Source: RGIG4140 sp045632845 (GTDB lineage: Bacteria > Pseudomonadota > Alphaproteobacteria > CAAHEQ01 > UBA3637). Taken from it: a stretch of DNA of 64,000 bases. The DNA lies in the NCBI GenBank assembly GCA_045632845.1, contig JAZQXL010000012.1, forward strand, positions 1-64,000, read 5' to 3'. Both the position numbers and the translations under genes were made by a program. Positions 26,076 through 33,016 of this stretch are shown piece by piece (within the stretch, counting starts at the first letter, position 1; the number at the start of each line of letters is the position of its first letter). A model generated the notes under the pieces. It did no database searches. It had not been told where the DNA came from and was given only the letters and a program-made list of their open reading frames with translations.

Positions 26076-26150
26076 GACCCTATCATCTAGCGGTTAGGAT
26101 ACAACCCTCTCAAGGTTGGTACACGGGTTCAAATCCCGTTAGGGTCGCCA
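26076..26150 (+). tRNA. tRNA-Glu (anticodon CTC), CCA encoded
   Basis: The acceptor stem GACCCTA / TAGGGTC, anticodon stem CAACC/GGTTG with loop CTCTCAA (anticodon CTC), and T-arm ACGGG-TTCAAAT-CCCGT are visible. The discriminator is G at 26147 and CCA is at 26148-26150. It reads GAG codons. Its 3' end is copied 177 bp downstream. A hairpin terminator (AAAACAAAAACGCC / GGTGTTTTTTTGTTTT, 26151-26185) follows directly. Confidence 0.95.
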
Positions 26151-26253
26151 AAAACAAAAACGCCAACAGGTGTTTTTTTGTTTTGGGCAATATCGTCAGA
26201 TATGAACCCTCGGGTTCGAGCAGTTAGTTGGTGAGAATATGAGCATAATTTTT
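26129..26253 (+). repeat. Direct repeat, copy 1 (starts inside tRNA-Glu)
   Basis: About 125 bp that begins in the T-arm of tRNA-Glu (TCAAATCCCGTTAGGGTCGC) and continues through the terminator hairpin. It then holds GGGCAATATCGTCAGATATG, a GAACC/GGGTTC hairpin and CAGTTAGTTGGTGAGAAT, and ends near GAGCATAATTTTT. Copy 2 is offset by 177 bp at its left end, with few differences. Confidence 0.9.
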
Positions 26254-26305
26254 ATGCGATATTCGAACCTTACGATGCGAAAGGGTCCCAATTTAATTGG
26301 GAATA

Positions 26306-26430
26306 TCAAATCCCGTTAGGGTCGCCAAAAACAAAAACGCCAACGGGCGTGTTTTTTGTTTTGGGCAATATCGTCAGATATGAACCCGTCGGGTTCGAGC
26401 AGTTAGTTGGTGAGAATGAGCATAATTTTT
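26306..26430 (+). repeat. Direct repeat, copy 2 (orphan tRNA-Glu 3' end)
   Basis: It repeats the 3' end of tRNA-Glu with CCA, the terminator-like hairpin (ACGCC-AAC-GGGCGT) and the following sequence. The 52 bp between copies includes a TCCCAATTTAATTGGGA palindrome. A copied tRNA 3' end is what an integrase attachment site leaves, but no integrase is visible. Together with copy 1 it fills the 346-bp gap between the tRNA and the next gene remnant; I see no protein gene there. Confidence 0.85.
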
Positions 26431-26496
26431 AAGTATTTACTTTATATTCTTAATATTATATTCTGTAACAAGAAAATCAATTTTGAGAAAATACAA

Positions 26497-27031
26497 ATGA
26501 AAATTTTAATCATAGGCCCCCTTGGTGCAGGCAAATCATCTCTTGCCCACGCTTTGAATAAAAAATTTAATTTTCCACGATTAAATCTTGATGAAATTTG
26601 TAGAAATCCAAAAAATGGGGACTATTACTCTCTTGAAAATTCTTTAAAAAAAATTAAACATCTTCATCAAGACTCATAACAATTGGGTCATAGAAGGAAG
26701 CCAATCATATTTATACAAAAAAACAAGTCCCGACTTGATTATTGACATGCGCATTCTTCGTCTTGTGGCGATAGGCCGTTTTACATATCGATTTTTTAAA
26801 GCAAAAAAATTAATAGGGAAAAACATTGATAAAAATTTACCTGTTCAGGCCTACCATTACAGAAAAATAACATTATCAAAAATTTTAGATTGGGATAGTG
26901 CAAACAAGGAAATCAATCAGCAAATTACTGATTATTTAAAAAACACCAAAATTCAAGTTCTAACGTGTAAAAATTTTAGAGATTACCAAAAAATTTTTGA
27001 TTATATTGAGTTTTCAAAAATAATCTTTTAA
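26497..27031 (+). pseudogene. Frameshifted P-loop kinase (adenylate-kinase/FlaR-like)
   Basis: The first part (KILIIGPLGAGKSSLAHALN..FPRLNLDEICRNPKN) carries a good Walker A. It stops at TAA at 26677-26679. In another frame the protein continues without a gap (NNWVIEGSQSYLYKK, SPDLIIDMRILRLVAIGRF, RFFKAKK) to 27031. A single frameshift near 26672-26680 explains this. NNWVIEGSQS and the following Asp match the typical second half of topology-modulation/FlaR-like kinases. It may be a decayed gene or a sequencing error; the local sequence GACTCATAACAATT shows no obvious slippery run. Confidence 0.8.
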
Positions 27032-27070
27032 TATATTTCTTATCTTAAACATACAAAAAAAGAGTTAAAA

Positions 27071-27628
27071 ATGAGAATTGGATTTCAAGGAGATTATCTA
27101 AGCAACTCAGAAGAAGCAAGTCAAAAATTTGCTGAAAAATTAAACTCAACCCATGTTGAATTCGTCCCTCTTATATCCTCTCAAAATGTCGTTTCAGAAC
27201 TTTTGAACAATCAAATTGATTTTGGTGTTATGGCAACTAAAAACATTGTTGCAGGAGAGGTTGTTGAAACCAAAAAAGCTCTCACCCCTGAAATTGAACT
27301 TTTTGATACTTTAGATTTACCCATACATCATTGTTTGTTTAAAAAATCCCCTCAAAGTAATATTGAATATGTTTCTTCACATATTCAAGCGCTTCAACAA
27401 ACACAAGAAACAAGAAAAAAAATATTAAAAAACGTCATTGAAATTGAATGCACAGATACTGCTTTGGCTGCCAAAATGCTTTTTAATGGTGAATATCCAG
27501 AAAATTATGCTGTTATATGCAGAGAAAATGCTGGCAATTTTTTTAACCTAACCCTGATGGCAAAAAATATTGAAGACAATCCTTTTAACATGACAAGTTT
27601 TGGTCTTTTCAAACTAAAAAACAGTTAA
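27071..27628 (+). CDS. Prephenate dehydratase-like protein, no ACT domain
   Basis: 185 residues with the fold pattern of the prephenate dehydratase catalytic domain: IGFQGDYLSNSEEA at the start, IDFGVMATKNIVAGEVVE (normally DYGVVPIENS..G), SHIQALQQT, CTDTALAAKML and NIEDNPFNMTSFGLF (normally NPxNxTRF). Prephenate dehydratase makes phenylpyruvate for phenylalanine synthesis. The conserved Thr-Arg-Phe is Thr-Ser-Phe here (175-177), and ENS is KNI. No ACT regulatory domain follows. It may be a non-catalytic or re-purposed ligand-binding protein, or an enzyme in decline; it follows a broken gene. Confidence 0.75.
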   Translation: MRIGFQGDYLSNSEEASQKFAEKLNSTHVEFVPLISSQNVVSELLNNQIDFGVMATKNIVAGEVVETKKALTPEIELFDTLDLPIHHCLFKKSPQSNIEYVSSHIQALQQTQETRKKILKNVIEIECTDTALAAKMLFNGEYPENYAVICRENAGNFFNLTLMAKNIEDNPFNMTSFGLFKLKNS

Positions 27629-27717
27629 AATTTTCAACCCTTTTCTTTTTATTGAAATAACGCCATATTTGTGATATATTTGAGAAATTGTTCAACAAAA
27701 AAAGAAAGAGAATTAAA

Positions 27718-28674
27718 ATGCAAATTGTTAATACGCATACTGGAAAAATTTATGTAAATCCTGAACGCCGTCTCGAATTTTTAACTGTTGGTGATTATGG
27801 AAAAGAAAACAACATTAAAGCTGACTTTATGGGACTTCATAAAGAAATTAATGGCGTCCAACACAAGCCTGTCGATTTAACAAAAAAATGGGTTGCCACC
27901 ATCAGTACACAAAAAGGCTGCCCAATGAAATGTCAATTTTGTGATTGTCCTAAATATGGTTTTTATGGCAATGCTTCACTTGAAGATTTAAGTTATGAAA
28001 TTGAAACTATTCTTCAAAATGAAACCATTAAATATACTGATAGATTTAACGTTCACTTTGCTCGTATGGGCGAACCAACATTCAACCAAAATGTTTTAAC
28101 ATTTGCAAAAGATTATTTAAGAGAATTAACAAATAAGTACATTCAAGCAAAAACCATTCATCCAGTTGTTTCAACAATGTTACCTAACAACAACAAAAAT
28201 TTAAAACAATTTATTTTGGATTGGTGCAACATTAAAAACATTGATTACAATGGAGAAGCTGGTCTTCAATTTTCAATCAACTCAACAGATAATGAACAAA
28301 GAAATCAACAATTCAATTCAAAAAGCTTGTCTTTAGAAGAAATATCAGAACTAGCAAAAGAATTACCTACTCCTGTTGGAAGAAAATATACTCTAAACTT
28401 TGCCGTTACAAAAGATACAATTTTAGATGCTGACAGATTATCCCAATTGTTTGATAAGGATATGTTCATTGTCAAAATAACACCTATTCACGAAACAAAT
28501 GCAGCAGTTCAAAATGGTTTTGACGTCACAACAAGTTATGATGATTATGACGTTTATCGTCAATTTGAACAACCACTTGTTAAAGCTGGGTGGGATGTTA
28601 TTGTTTTTGTCCCAAGTCATGAAGAAGACAGCGATAGAATCACATGTGGTAACGCATTAATTGCATCCGCATAA
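27718..28674 (+). CDS. RlmN/Cfr-like radical SAM protein without the N-terminal accessory domain
   Basis: 318 residues. The 4Fe-4S motif is CPMKCQFC (Cys68, 72, 75). Several other features follow RlmN/Cfr: GF..N after the cluster (KYGFYGNAS), MGEP (117-120) with FNQNV, PVVSTMLP, LQFSINSTDNEQRNQ, and a C-terminal Cys in TCGNALI (Cys310) where RlmN has its methyl-carrying ACGQL Cys. RlmN methylates A2503 of 23S rRNA and A37 of some tRNAs. Canonical RlmN is about 60-80 residues longer, with an N-terminal helical domain that is missing here. The ATG at 27718 is favoured over an upstream in-frame start. Substrate unknown. Confidence 0.8.
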   Translation: MQIVNTHTGKIYVNPERRLEFLTVGDYGKENNIKADFMGLHKEINGVQHKPVDLTKKWVATISTQKGCPMKCQFCDCPKYGFYGNASLEDLSYEIETILQNETIKYTDRFNVHFARMGEPTFNQNVLTFAKDYLRELTNKYIQAKTIHPVVSTMLPNNNKNLKQFILDWCNIKNIDYNGEAGLQFSINSTDNEQRNQQFNSKSLSLEEISELAKELPTPVGRKYTLNFAVTKDTILDADRLSQLFDKDMFIVKITPIHETNAAVQNGFDVTTSYDDYDVYRQFEQPLVKAGWDVIVFVPSHEEDSDRITCGNALIASA

Positions 28675-28699
28675 CATTTTATTTATAATAACAATCTAT

Positions 28700-28731
28700 A
28701 TGCTCTAAGAAATTTCTTAGAGCATTTTTTT
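28700..28731. terminator. Terminator between the radical SAM gene and alr
   Basis: A perfect ATGCTCTAAG / CTTAGAGCAT hairpin followed by a T-run on the plus strand. It lies between converging genes. Confidence 0.9.
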
Positions 28732-28746
28732 ATGGAGATAAATCTG

Positions 28747-29817
28747 TTATGGTTCATTTATATGCAACGCCACACGTCCAGATTTTAAAATACCATTTAA
28801 TATTTCATACCCAATTGTACCTGCATCTTGCCCCATATCATCAGCTGTATATTGTGGCCCCAATACATCAACAAAATCCCCCTCTTCAAGACACTTAACA
28901 TCCGTTACATCACACATAATATTATCCATTGACAATCTGCCAACCATTCTGATTTCTTGATCCTCAAAAAAGACTCGTCCACGTCCCGCTAATGCTCTTG
29001 GCAAACCATCTGCATATCCAATAGATACAATGGCTACTTTCATATTTTTTGCCACTTTATAAGTGGCACCATATCCAATATATTCTCCAGGAAAAACATC
29101 TTCAATTTGCAAAACAGGTGCTTTTAAATAAACAACATTTTTCATCCGATTTTGACGATCTGGAGCTGTATTCAATCCATACATTGCAGCACCTAAGCGC
29201 ACCATATCCTTTTGAAACTTTTCCCCCAAAAACAATCCATCTGAGGCTGAAAGTGTAAGTGGCGTGTTCGAAAAATATTTTGAAATTTCATCAAAAGCTT
29301 CTATTTGATGCCAATTCATAAAATGATATGGCTCATCCGCACAAGAAAGATGGGATAAAATATATGAAAATTCTTTTTTATCTTCCTCACTTAAATTTTG
29401 AATCTCTTTTAATCTAAAACCTAACCGATTTAAACCAGTTTCAACATTTAAAACAGGACGAATTCCTTCAACTTTATTTTGTTTCCAAAACTCCCACATT
29501 TTAGGTGTTGCAATAACAGGTGTTAATCTTTCTTTTTTAACAAGATCAATCGAATCTTGTCCAACGCCTTGTAAAACAAAAATATCTGCTGTTGGAGCAA
29601 ATTTTCTAACCTTTTCACCCTCATTTGCCAAAGCTACAAAAAAATGATTACACCCTTCTTTTACAAGGGATGGAACAACATTTTCAATTCCAAGTCCATA
29701 GGCATTATTTTTAACAACTGCAGCAGGTATCGCTTGAGGCGCTTGATTTTTTAAAAAATTATAATTTTCAACCAATGCTTTCAAATCTACTGTTAATTTT
29801 GCTTGTGTAAAAATCAT
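28747..29817 (-). CDS. alr: Alanine racemase
   Basis: 356 residues. The PLP lysine lies in AAVVKNNAYGLG (Lys36). The second catalytic residue is the Tyr of GYGATYK, near position 240. SMDNIMCDVTD and LGPQYTADDMGQDAGTIGYEIL complete the C-terminal beta-domain. It makes D-alanine for peptidoglycan. It overlaps the upstream transglutaminase-like gene by four bases (ATGA), so the two form an operon. Confidence 0.96.
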   Translation of the reverse strand: MIFTQAKLTVDLKALVENYNFLKNQAPQAIPAAVVKNNAYGLGIENVVPSLVKEGCNHFFVALANEGEKVRKFAPTADIFVLQGVGQDSIDLVKKERLTPVIATPKMWEFWKQNKVEGIRPVLNVETGLNRLGFRLKEIQNLSEEDKKEFSYILSHLSCADEPYHFMNWHQIEAFDEISKYFSNTPLTLSASDGLFLGEKFQKDMVRLGAAMYGLNTAPDRQNRMKNVVYLKAPVLQIEDVFPGEYIGYGATYKVAKNMKVAIVSIGYADGLPRALAGRGRVFFEDQEIRMVGRLSMDNIMCDVTDVKCLEEGDFVDVLGPQYTADDMGQDAGTIGYEILNGILKSGRVALHINEP

Positions 29818-30563
29818 TTTTTCCTCTCTGCTTTGCGTAAATTTTCTCTAAAAACCTTTTTCATATCAACAGCCCTTTTCAAATGTTGCTGTTTTTCACG
29901 TTTTGGAAAATGTGTTTTTATGAGCTCTTCTGGTTCAACCAAAAACCATTTATTATCAATTGAGCGAGCCGAATCAACCTCTCTGTTTTTTTGGTATTTT
30001 TTCTTTCGAATTTCTTTCTTATGTTCCCCCGCAGAACGGACATTTTCAAATGTTTTATAATCTCCAGCCATTCCCCAAGTTGCATCAATGAATAACCATT
30101 TATTCTTGATATAGACAGCATTCCATGCATGTCCATTATCCTTAAAATTATTCATTGTTAAATCATATCCTGCATATCCAGAAATTTGTTCTTCCTTTAT
30201 ACCAGCAATTTTTGCCATTCTTGAAAAAAGATCTGCAATATCAGCACAAACACCTACACGAGTTTTAAAAGCATCACCCGTTCTTAATGTTTTATTTCTA
30301 TTTCGAACACGCTTCTTTTCACTAATCACATCATACTTAAACATATCATATTCAATATGATAAACAATCCAAGCATATAAAACTCTTGTTTTTAAAACAT
30401 CATCTTGTTTGTATGGTGCAATTAAATATCGAACCAATGAATCTAAATTATTTTCATATTGTGCAGGAACTGTTTTTGCCCGCATATCAGCTTCAGAAAA
30501 ATCTGTAGCCAATACAGGAGAAACAAATAAAAGAAAGAACAAAGATATAATTACTTTTAACAT
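29814..30563 (-). CDS. Secreted transglutaminase-like (papain-fold) protein
   Basis: About 249 residues from the ATG at 30563, which has AGAGGT before it; a TTG six bases further upstream is less likely. A signal peptide (MLKVIISLFFLLFVSPVLA) is followed by a transglutaminase-core domain with the catalytic triad Cys in RVGVCADIADLF, His in NGHAWNAVYI and Asp in LFIDATWG. Such proteins act as periplasmic proteases or cross-linking enzymes. The tail is strongly basic (KKEIRKKKYQKNRE, REKQQHLKRAVDMKK). Coupling to alr suggests an envelope role. Confidence 0.85.
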   Translation of the reverse strand: MLKVIISLFFLLFVSPVLATDFSEADMRAKTVPAQYENNLDSLVRYLIAPYKQDDVLKTRVLYAWIVYHIEYDMFKYDVISEKKRVRNRNKTLRTGDAFKTRVGVCADIADLFSRMAKIAGIKEEQISGYAGYDLTMNNFKDNGHAWNAVYIKNKWLFIDATWGMAGDYKTFENVRSAGEHKKEIRKKKYQKNREVDSARSIDNKWFLVEPEELIKTHFPKREKQQHLKRAVDMKKVFRENLRKAERKK

Positions 30564-30610
30564 ATTCAACCTCTTTGTTTTAGTATAAAAGATTAAGTTT
30601 TTTTTACAAT

Positions 30611-30640
30611 AAAAAAAATGCCCTCAAAAGGGCATTTTTT
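30611..30640 (-). terminator. Terminator downstream of the NrdD-like gene
   Basis: ATGCCCT-CAAA-AGGGCAT flanked by A- and T-runs. It separates the gene at 30658 from the transglutaminase-alr operon. Confidence 0.9.
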
Positions 30641-30657
30641 AATTTCATCTAACAAAA

Positions 30658-30843
30658 TTATGCTGCTTTTACTTCACAATCACAACTTGCTTTTTCTTCT
30701 GTAAACCACATTCTTTCTTCAAATTCAGACTTTTTACCTTTGTTAAAGTGGCTGTATGGACGAAAATAACCCATAACACGTGTCCAACATTCAACTGATT
30801 GTCTTTCATTTTCACAGGATTTCAAGATTTCTGCATCTGTCAT
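30658..30843 (-). CDS. Short NrdD-C-terminus-like protein, 61 aa
   Basis: The stretch CWTRVMGYFRPYSHFNKGKK plus SEFEERMWF matches the C-terminal segment of some anaerobic ribonucleotide reductases (pattern TRVxGYxRPxxxxNxGKxxEFxER). Here it forms a whole short protein. Alphaproteobacterial genomes often carry such stand-alone proteins, labelled as anaerobic reductase; the catalytic barrel and glycyl-radical site are absent, so it cannot be the enzyme. Cys residues (in SCENE, VECW and CDCE) may bind metal. The ATG at 30843 has AAAGGAAC eight bases upstream; a TTG 18 nt further up is less likely. Confidence 0.75.
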   Translation of the reverse strand: MTDAEILKSCENERQSVECWTRVMGYFRPYSHFNKGKKSEFEERMWFTEEKASCDCEVKAA

Positions 30844-31149
30844 TTTATCTGTTCCTTTCAATAGCTGATTTTTGTTTTAAACTGTTTTTTTGTTTTCATA
30901 ATTCATTGATAGCGATGAATCTAAAAGAATGTCAATAGCTTTTTTTGTTTTTTTATATCACATTGAAAAACAACAATTATTTCAATTTTGAACCACGCTT
31001 ATTTTGTGTTGTTTTTAGACTAAAAAAACGACTAAAATCTATGTATTTTTTAAAACTCTTTGATTTTCAAATGTATGTCTTTTTTTTAGACTCGAATCCG
31101 AATCAAACGGATAAAAGAATCGATTCTTATGTTTAAATTTATTTTTTTC

Positions 31150-31178
31150 TTGCATATATGTCTATGTTTGACTAAAGT
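31150..31178 (+). promoter_or_regulatory. Possible promoter and leader of the outer-membrane barrel gene
   Basis: TTGCAT, a 17-nt spacer and TAAAGT. The leader that follows holds two small hairpins, GCAGGAA-C-TTCCTGC (31189-31203) and GATTG-GAAA-CAATC, before AAAGGAG and the ATG at 31246. Such stems often stabilise mRNAs of abundant porin-like proteins. The rest of the 30844-31245 gap is A+T-rich with no gene that I can support. Confidence 0.45.
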
Positions 31179-31245
31179 AGTTATTAGCAGGAACTTCCTG
31201 CATAGCGATTGGAAACAATCAATCTTTTTATAAAAGGAGTTATTC

Positions 31246-32046
31246 ATGTTTAAAAAAGCATTTTTATTATTAGGTGCAATGACATTTGCAACATCTGCAA
31301 TGGCAGCAGAATTGACAAATCCATTCTATGTTCCAGCAGAAGGCAAAATTACTTCAACAACATCTTATGATTTTTCAACAACCACCCATAAAAGTGGCGA
31401 TATCCGCCTAAAAGTTTATGAACACAAAGCAACTGAAACACTTGAATATGGTTTGTCAAATGCTTGGTCACTTGGCGCAACTGTTTCAAACACATGGGGA
31501 AAAGGAACTTTATCAAACTATGATGAAAGTGTAACAGATAGCGAAGATAGAAACATTAATTTTGAAATTACATCAAAATACAATCTTGTTTCAGATGGTG
31601 CTTTAAAAGTACAATCTCTCTTGGCTTACGGCCAAAAAGAAAATCACCCATTTTACGGTCTTGTTGAAACATCAGGCACATACAAATATGCTAAAATTGG
31701 CGCAAAAGCTGGTTACAAATTAGGTTATTGGACTCCATATTTAGCTGGTACAGTTGAAGTTCCTGTTTTCCAAAGCCAAGATGACGATAACGAACTTAAA
31801 TACACAGGTACAGCTGGATTATATGCATATTGCCCAAAAATGAAAGTTTCTTTTGATCATCAATTAGGCGTTGACTATGATGAATATACTGAAACACGTC
31901 TTTACACATATGGTCTTGAAGCAGCTTATCACTTCACAAAGAATGTTGCTTTAAGTGCTTATGGTAAATACATCATTGATGGCGAAGAACATAAAGAAGA
32001 TATTCATGGTAATCAAATTGGTTTAAGATTACGCATTGGATTCTAA
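31246..32046 (+). CDS. Outer-membrane beta-barrel protein
   Basis: 266 residues. A signal peptide (MFKKAFLLLGAMTFATSAMA, cleavage near residue 21) is followed by alternating strands throughout (KITSTTSYDFSTTTHKSGD, LEYGLSNAWSLGATVSNTW, VALSAYGKYI). It ends in IGLRLRIGF with a terminal Phe, the usual BAM signal. Short periplasmic turns and acidic loops suggest a 10-14-strand barrel. Function is unknown; a porin or adhesion-type barrel is possible. The leader and strong AAAGGAG suggest high expression, and a terminator follows. Confidence 0.85.
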   Translation: MFKKAFLLLGAMTFATSAMAAELTNPFYVPAEGKITSTTSYDFSTTTHKSGDIRLKVYEHKATETLEYGLSNAWSLGATVSNTWGKGTLSNYDESVTDSEDRNINFEITSKYNLVSDGALKVQSLLAYGQKENHPFYGLVETSGTYKYAKIGAKAGYKLGYWTPYLAGTVEVPVFQSQDDDNELKYTGTAGLYAYCPKMKVSFDHQLGVDYDEYTETRLYTYGLEAAYHFTKNVALSAYGKYIIDGEEHKEDIHGNQIGLRLRIGF

Positions 32047-32063
32047 TTTCTTTAGATCAAAAG

Positions 32064-32096
32064 GAAATGCCCTCTCAACAGAGGGCATTTTTTTTA
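32064..32096 (+). terminator. Terminator of the outer-membrane barrel gene
   Basis: An ATGCCCTCT-CAAC-AGAGGGCAT hairpin followed by eight T. It lies between converging genes; ctrA ends 20 nt further on. Confidence 0.9.
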
Positions 32097-32115
32097 TCAC
32101 TTATATTTTTAACTC

Positions 32116-32802
32116 TTATTGAATAACAGGCAAATCTTTTAAAATATAACCCCTACCCCAAACGGTTTGAATATATTCTTCAGCAGGGGAAAGTTTTTCA
32201 ATTTTTCGACGTATTTTGCATAAAAAGACATCAATAATTTTCATTTCAGGCTCATCCATCCCACCGTACAAATGATTTAAAAACTGTTCTTTATTAATTG
32301 TTGTTCCTTTTCTAAGCGCCAATAATTCGAACAAAGAATATTCTTTGCTTGTCAGATGAAGCGTTTTGCCTTCAATTGTAACAATTTTTGAATTTAAATT
32401 AACTTCCATCCCGCCTGTTCGAATAACACTTTCAGCATACCCCTTAGATCTTCGAACTAAAGCATTCACTCTTGCAATCAACTCTCTTGAATCAAATGGT
32501 TTTGTCAAATAATCATCTGCTCCACAAACAAGACCTTTAACCTTTTTATCTGGCGTAGAAAGACCTGATAAAATCAACACAGGTGTTGAAACATGAGAGG
32601 AGCGTAATCTCTTAATCACTTCATACCCATCCATATCTGGCAAAATCAAATCTAAAAGTATTAAATCATAATCATAGTGCCGAGCATCTTCCAAACCATC
32701 TTCGCCCAAATAAGATGCGTCAACAATCATATTCTCTCTTTTTAAAATCAAAGAAATATTTTGACTGACAGCTTTATCATCTTCTATGAGTAAAATACGC
32801 AT
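32116..32802 (-). CDS. ctrA: CtrA cell-cycle response regulator
   Basis: 228 residues. Receiver domain with Asp51 as phospho-acceptor (LILLDLILPDMDGYEV), acidic Asp8/Asp9 and Lys in YLTKPF. The OmpR-type winged helix carries segments nearly identical to Caulobacter CtrA (LRKGTTINKEQFLNHLYGG, MDEPEMKIIDVFLCKIRRKI, VWGRGYILKD). CtrA is the master regulator of the alphaproteobacterial cell cycle: it controls division, envelope and often motility genes, and in some species blocks oriC. The C-terminus ends VIQ, not the Ala-Ala that marks Caulobacter CtrA for ClpXP. A strong AGGTGGGG ribosome-binding site precedes the ATG. A CtrA box lies upstream. Confidence 0.95.
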   Translation of the reverse strand: MRILLIEDDKAVSQNISLILKRENMIVDASYLGEDGLEDARHYDYDLILLDLILPDMDGYEVIKRLRSSHVSTPVLILSGLSTPDKKVKGLVCGADDYLTKPFDSRELIARVNALVRRSKGYAESVIRTGGMEVNLNSKIVTIEGKTLHLTSKEYSLFELLALRKGTTINKEQFLNHLYGGMDEPEMKIIDVFLCKIRRKIEKLSPAEEYIQTVWGRGYILKDLPVIQ

Positions 32803-32841
32803 AACACCCCACCTATTAAAGATACAATTTATTAACCTTAG

Positions 32842-32856
32842 TTAACAATAAGTTAA
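32842..32856. promoter_or_regulatory. CtrA box (TTAA-N7-TTAA) upstream of ctrA
   Basis: TTAACAATAAGTTAA matches the full CtrA consensus TTAA-N7-TTAA. It lies 40 nt upstream of the ctrA start codon, in the divergent region shared with the ankyrin-repeat gene. A near-match TTAACCTTAGTTAA (N6) overlaps it. In AT-rich DNA such sites occur by chance, but the position fits known ctrA autoregulation. Confidence 0.7.
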
Positions 32857-32955
32857 TTTTTTATTTATTGCAAGCATAACTTTGAAAAAAAATATTTTTT
32901 ATCACCCAAAAACCTATTCAGTTTACTTCAAAAAAAAACAAAAAAAGAAGCAAAC

Positions 32956-32984
32956 TTGCAAGAAAATGGATTTTGTGCTAGAAT
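32956..32984 (+). promoter_or_regulatory. Sigma-70-type promoter of the ankyrin-repeat gene
   Basis: TTGCAA, a 17-nt spacer and TAGAAT, 33 nt before the ATG at 33017. The -35 hexamer equals that of the tRNA-Lys promoter. Confidence 0.6.
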
Positions 32985-33016
32985 AGAAGTAGGGTTTTTA
33001 TAAAAAAGGGAATCGC

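Noticed and set aside
26129..26430. CRISPR array
   Set aside because: Only two long direct copies are present, and the copy includes a tRNA end; there are no short regular repeats with spacers and no cas genes.
30945..31136. 63-residue open frame in the gap upstream of the outer-membrane barrel gene
   Set aside because: Phe/Tyr/Lys-rich composition of chance A+T-rich DNA and no ribosome-binding site.
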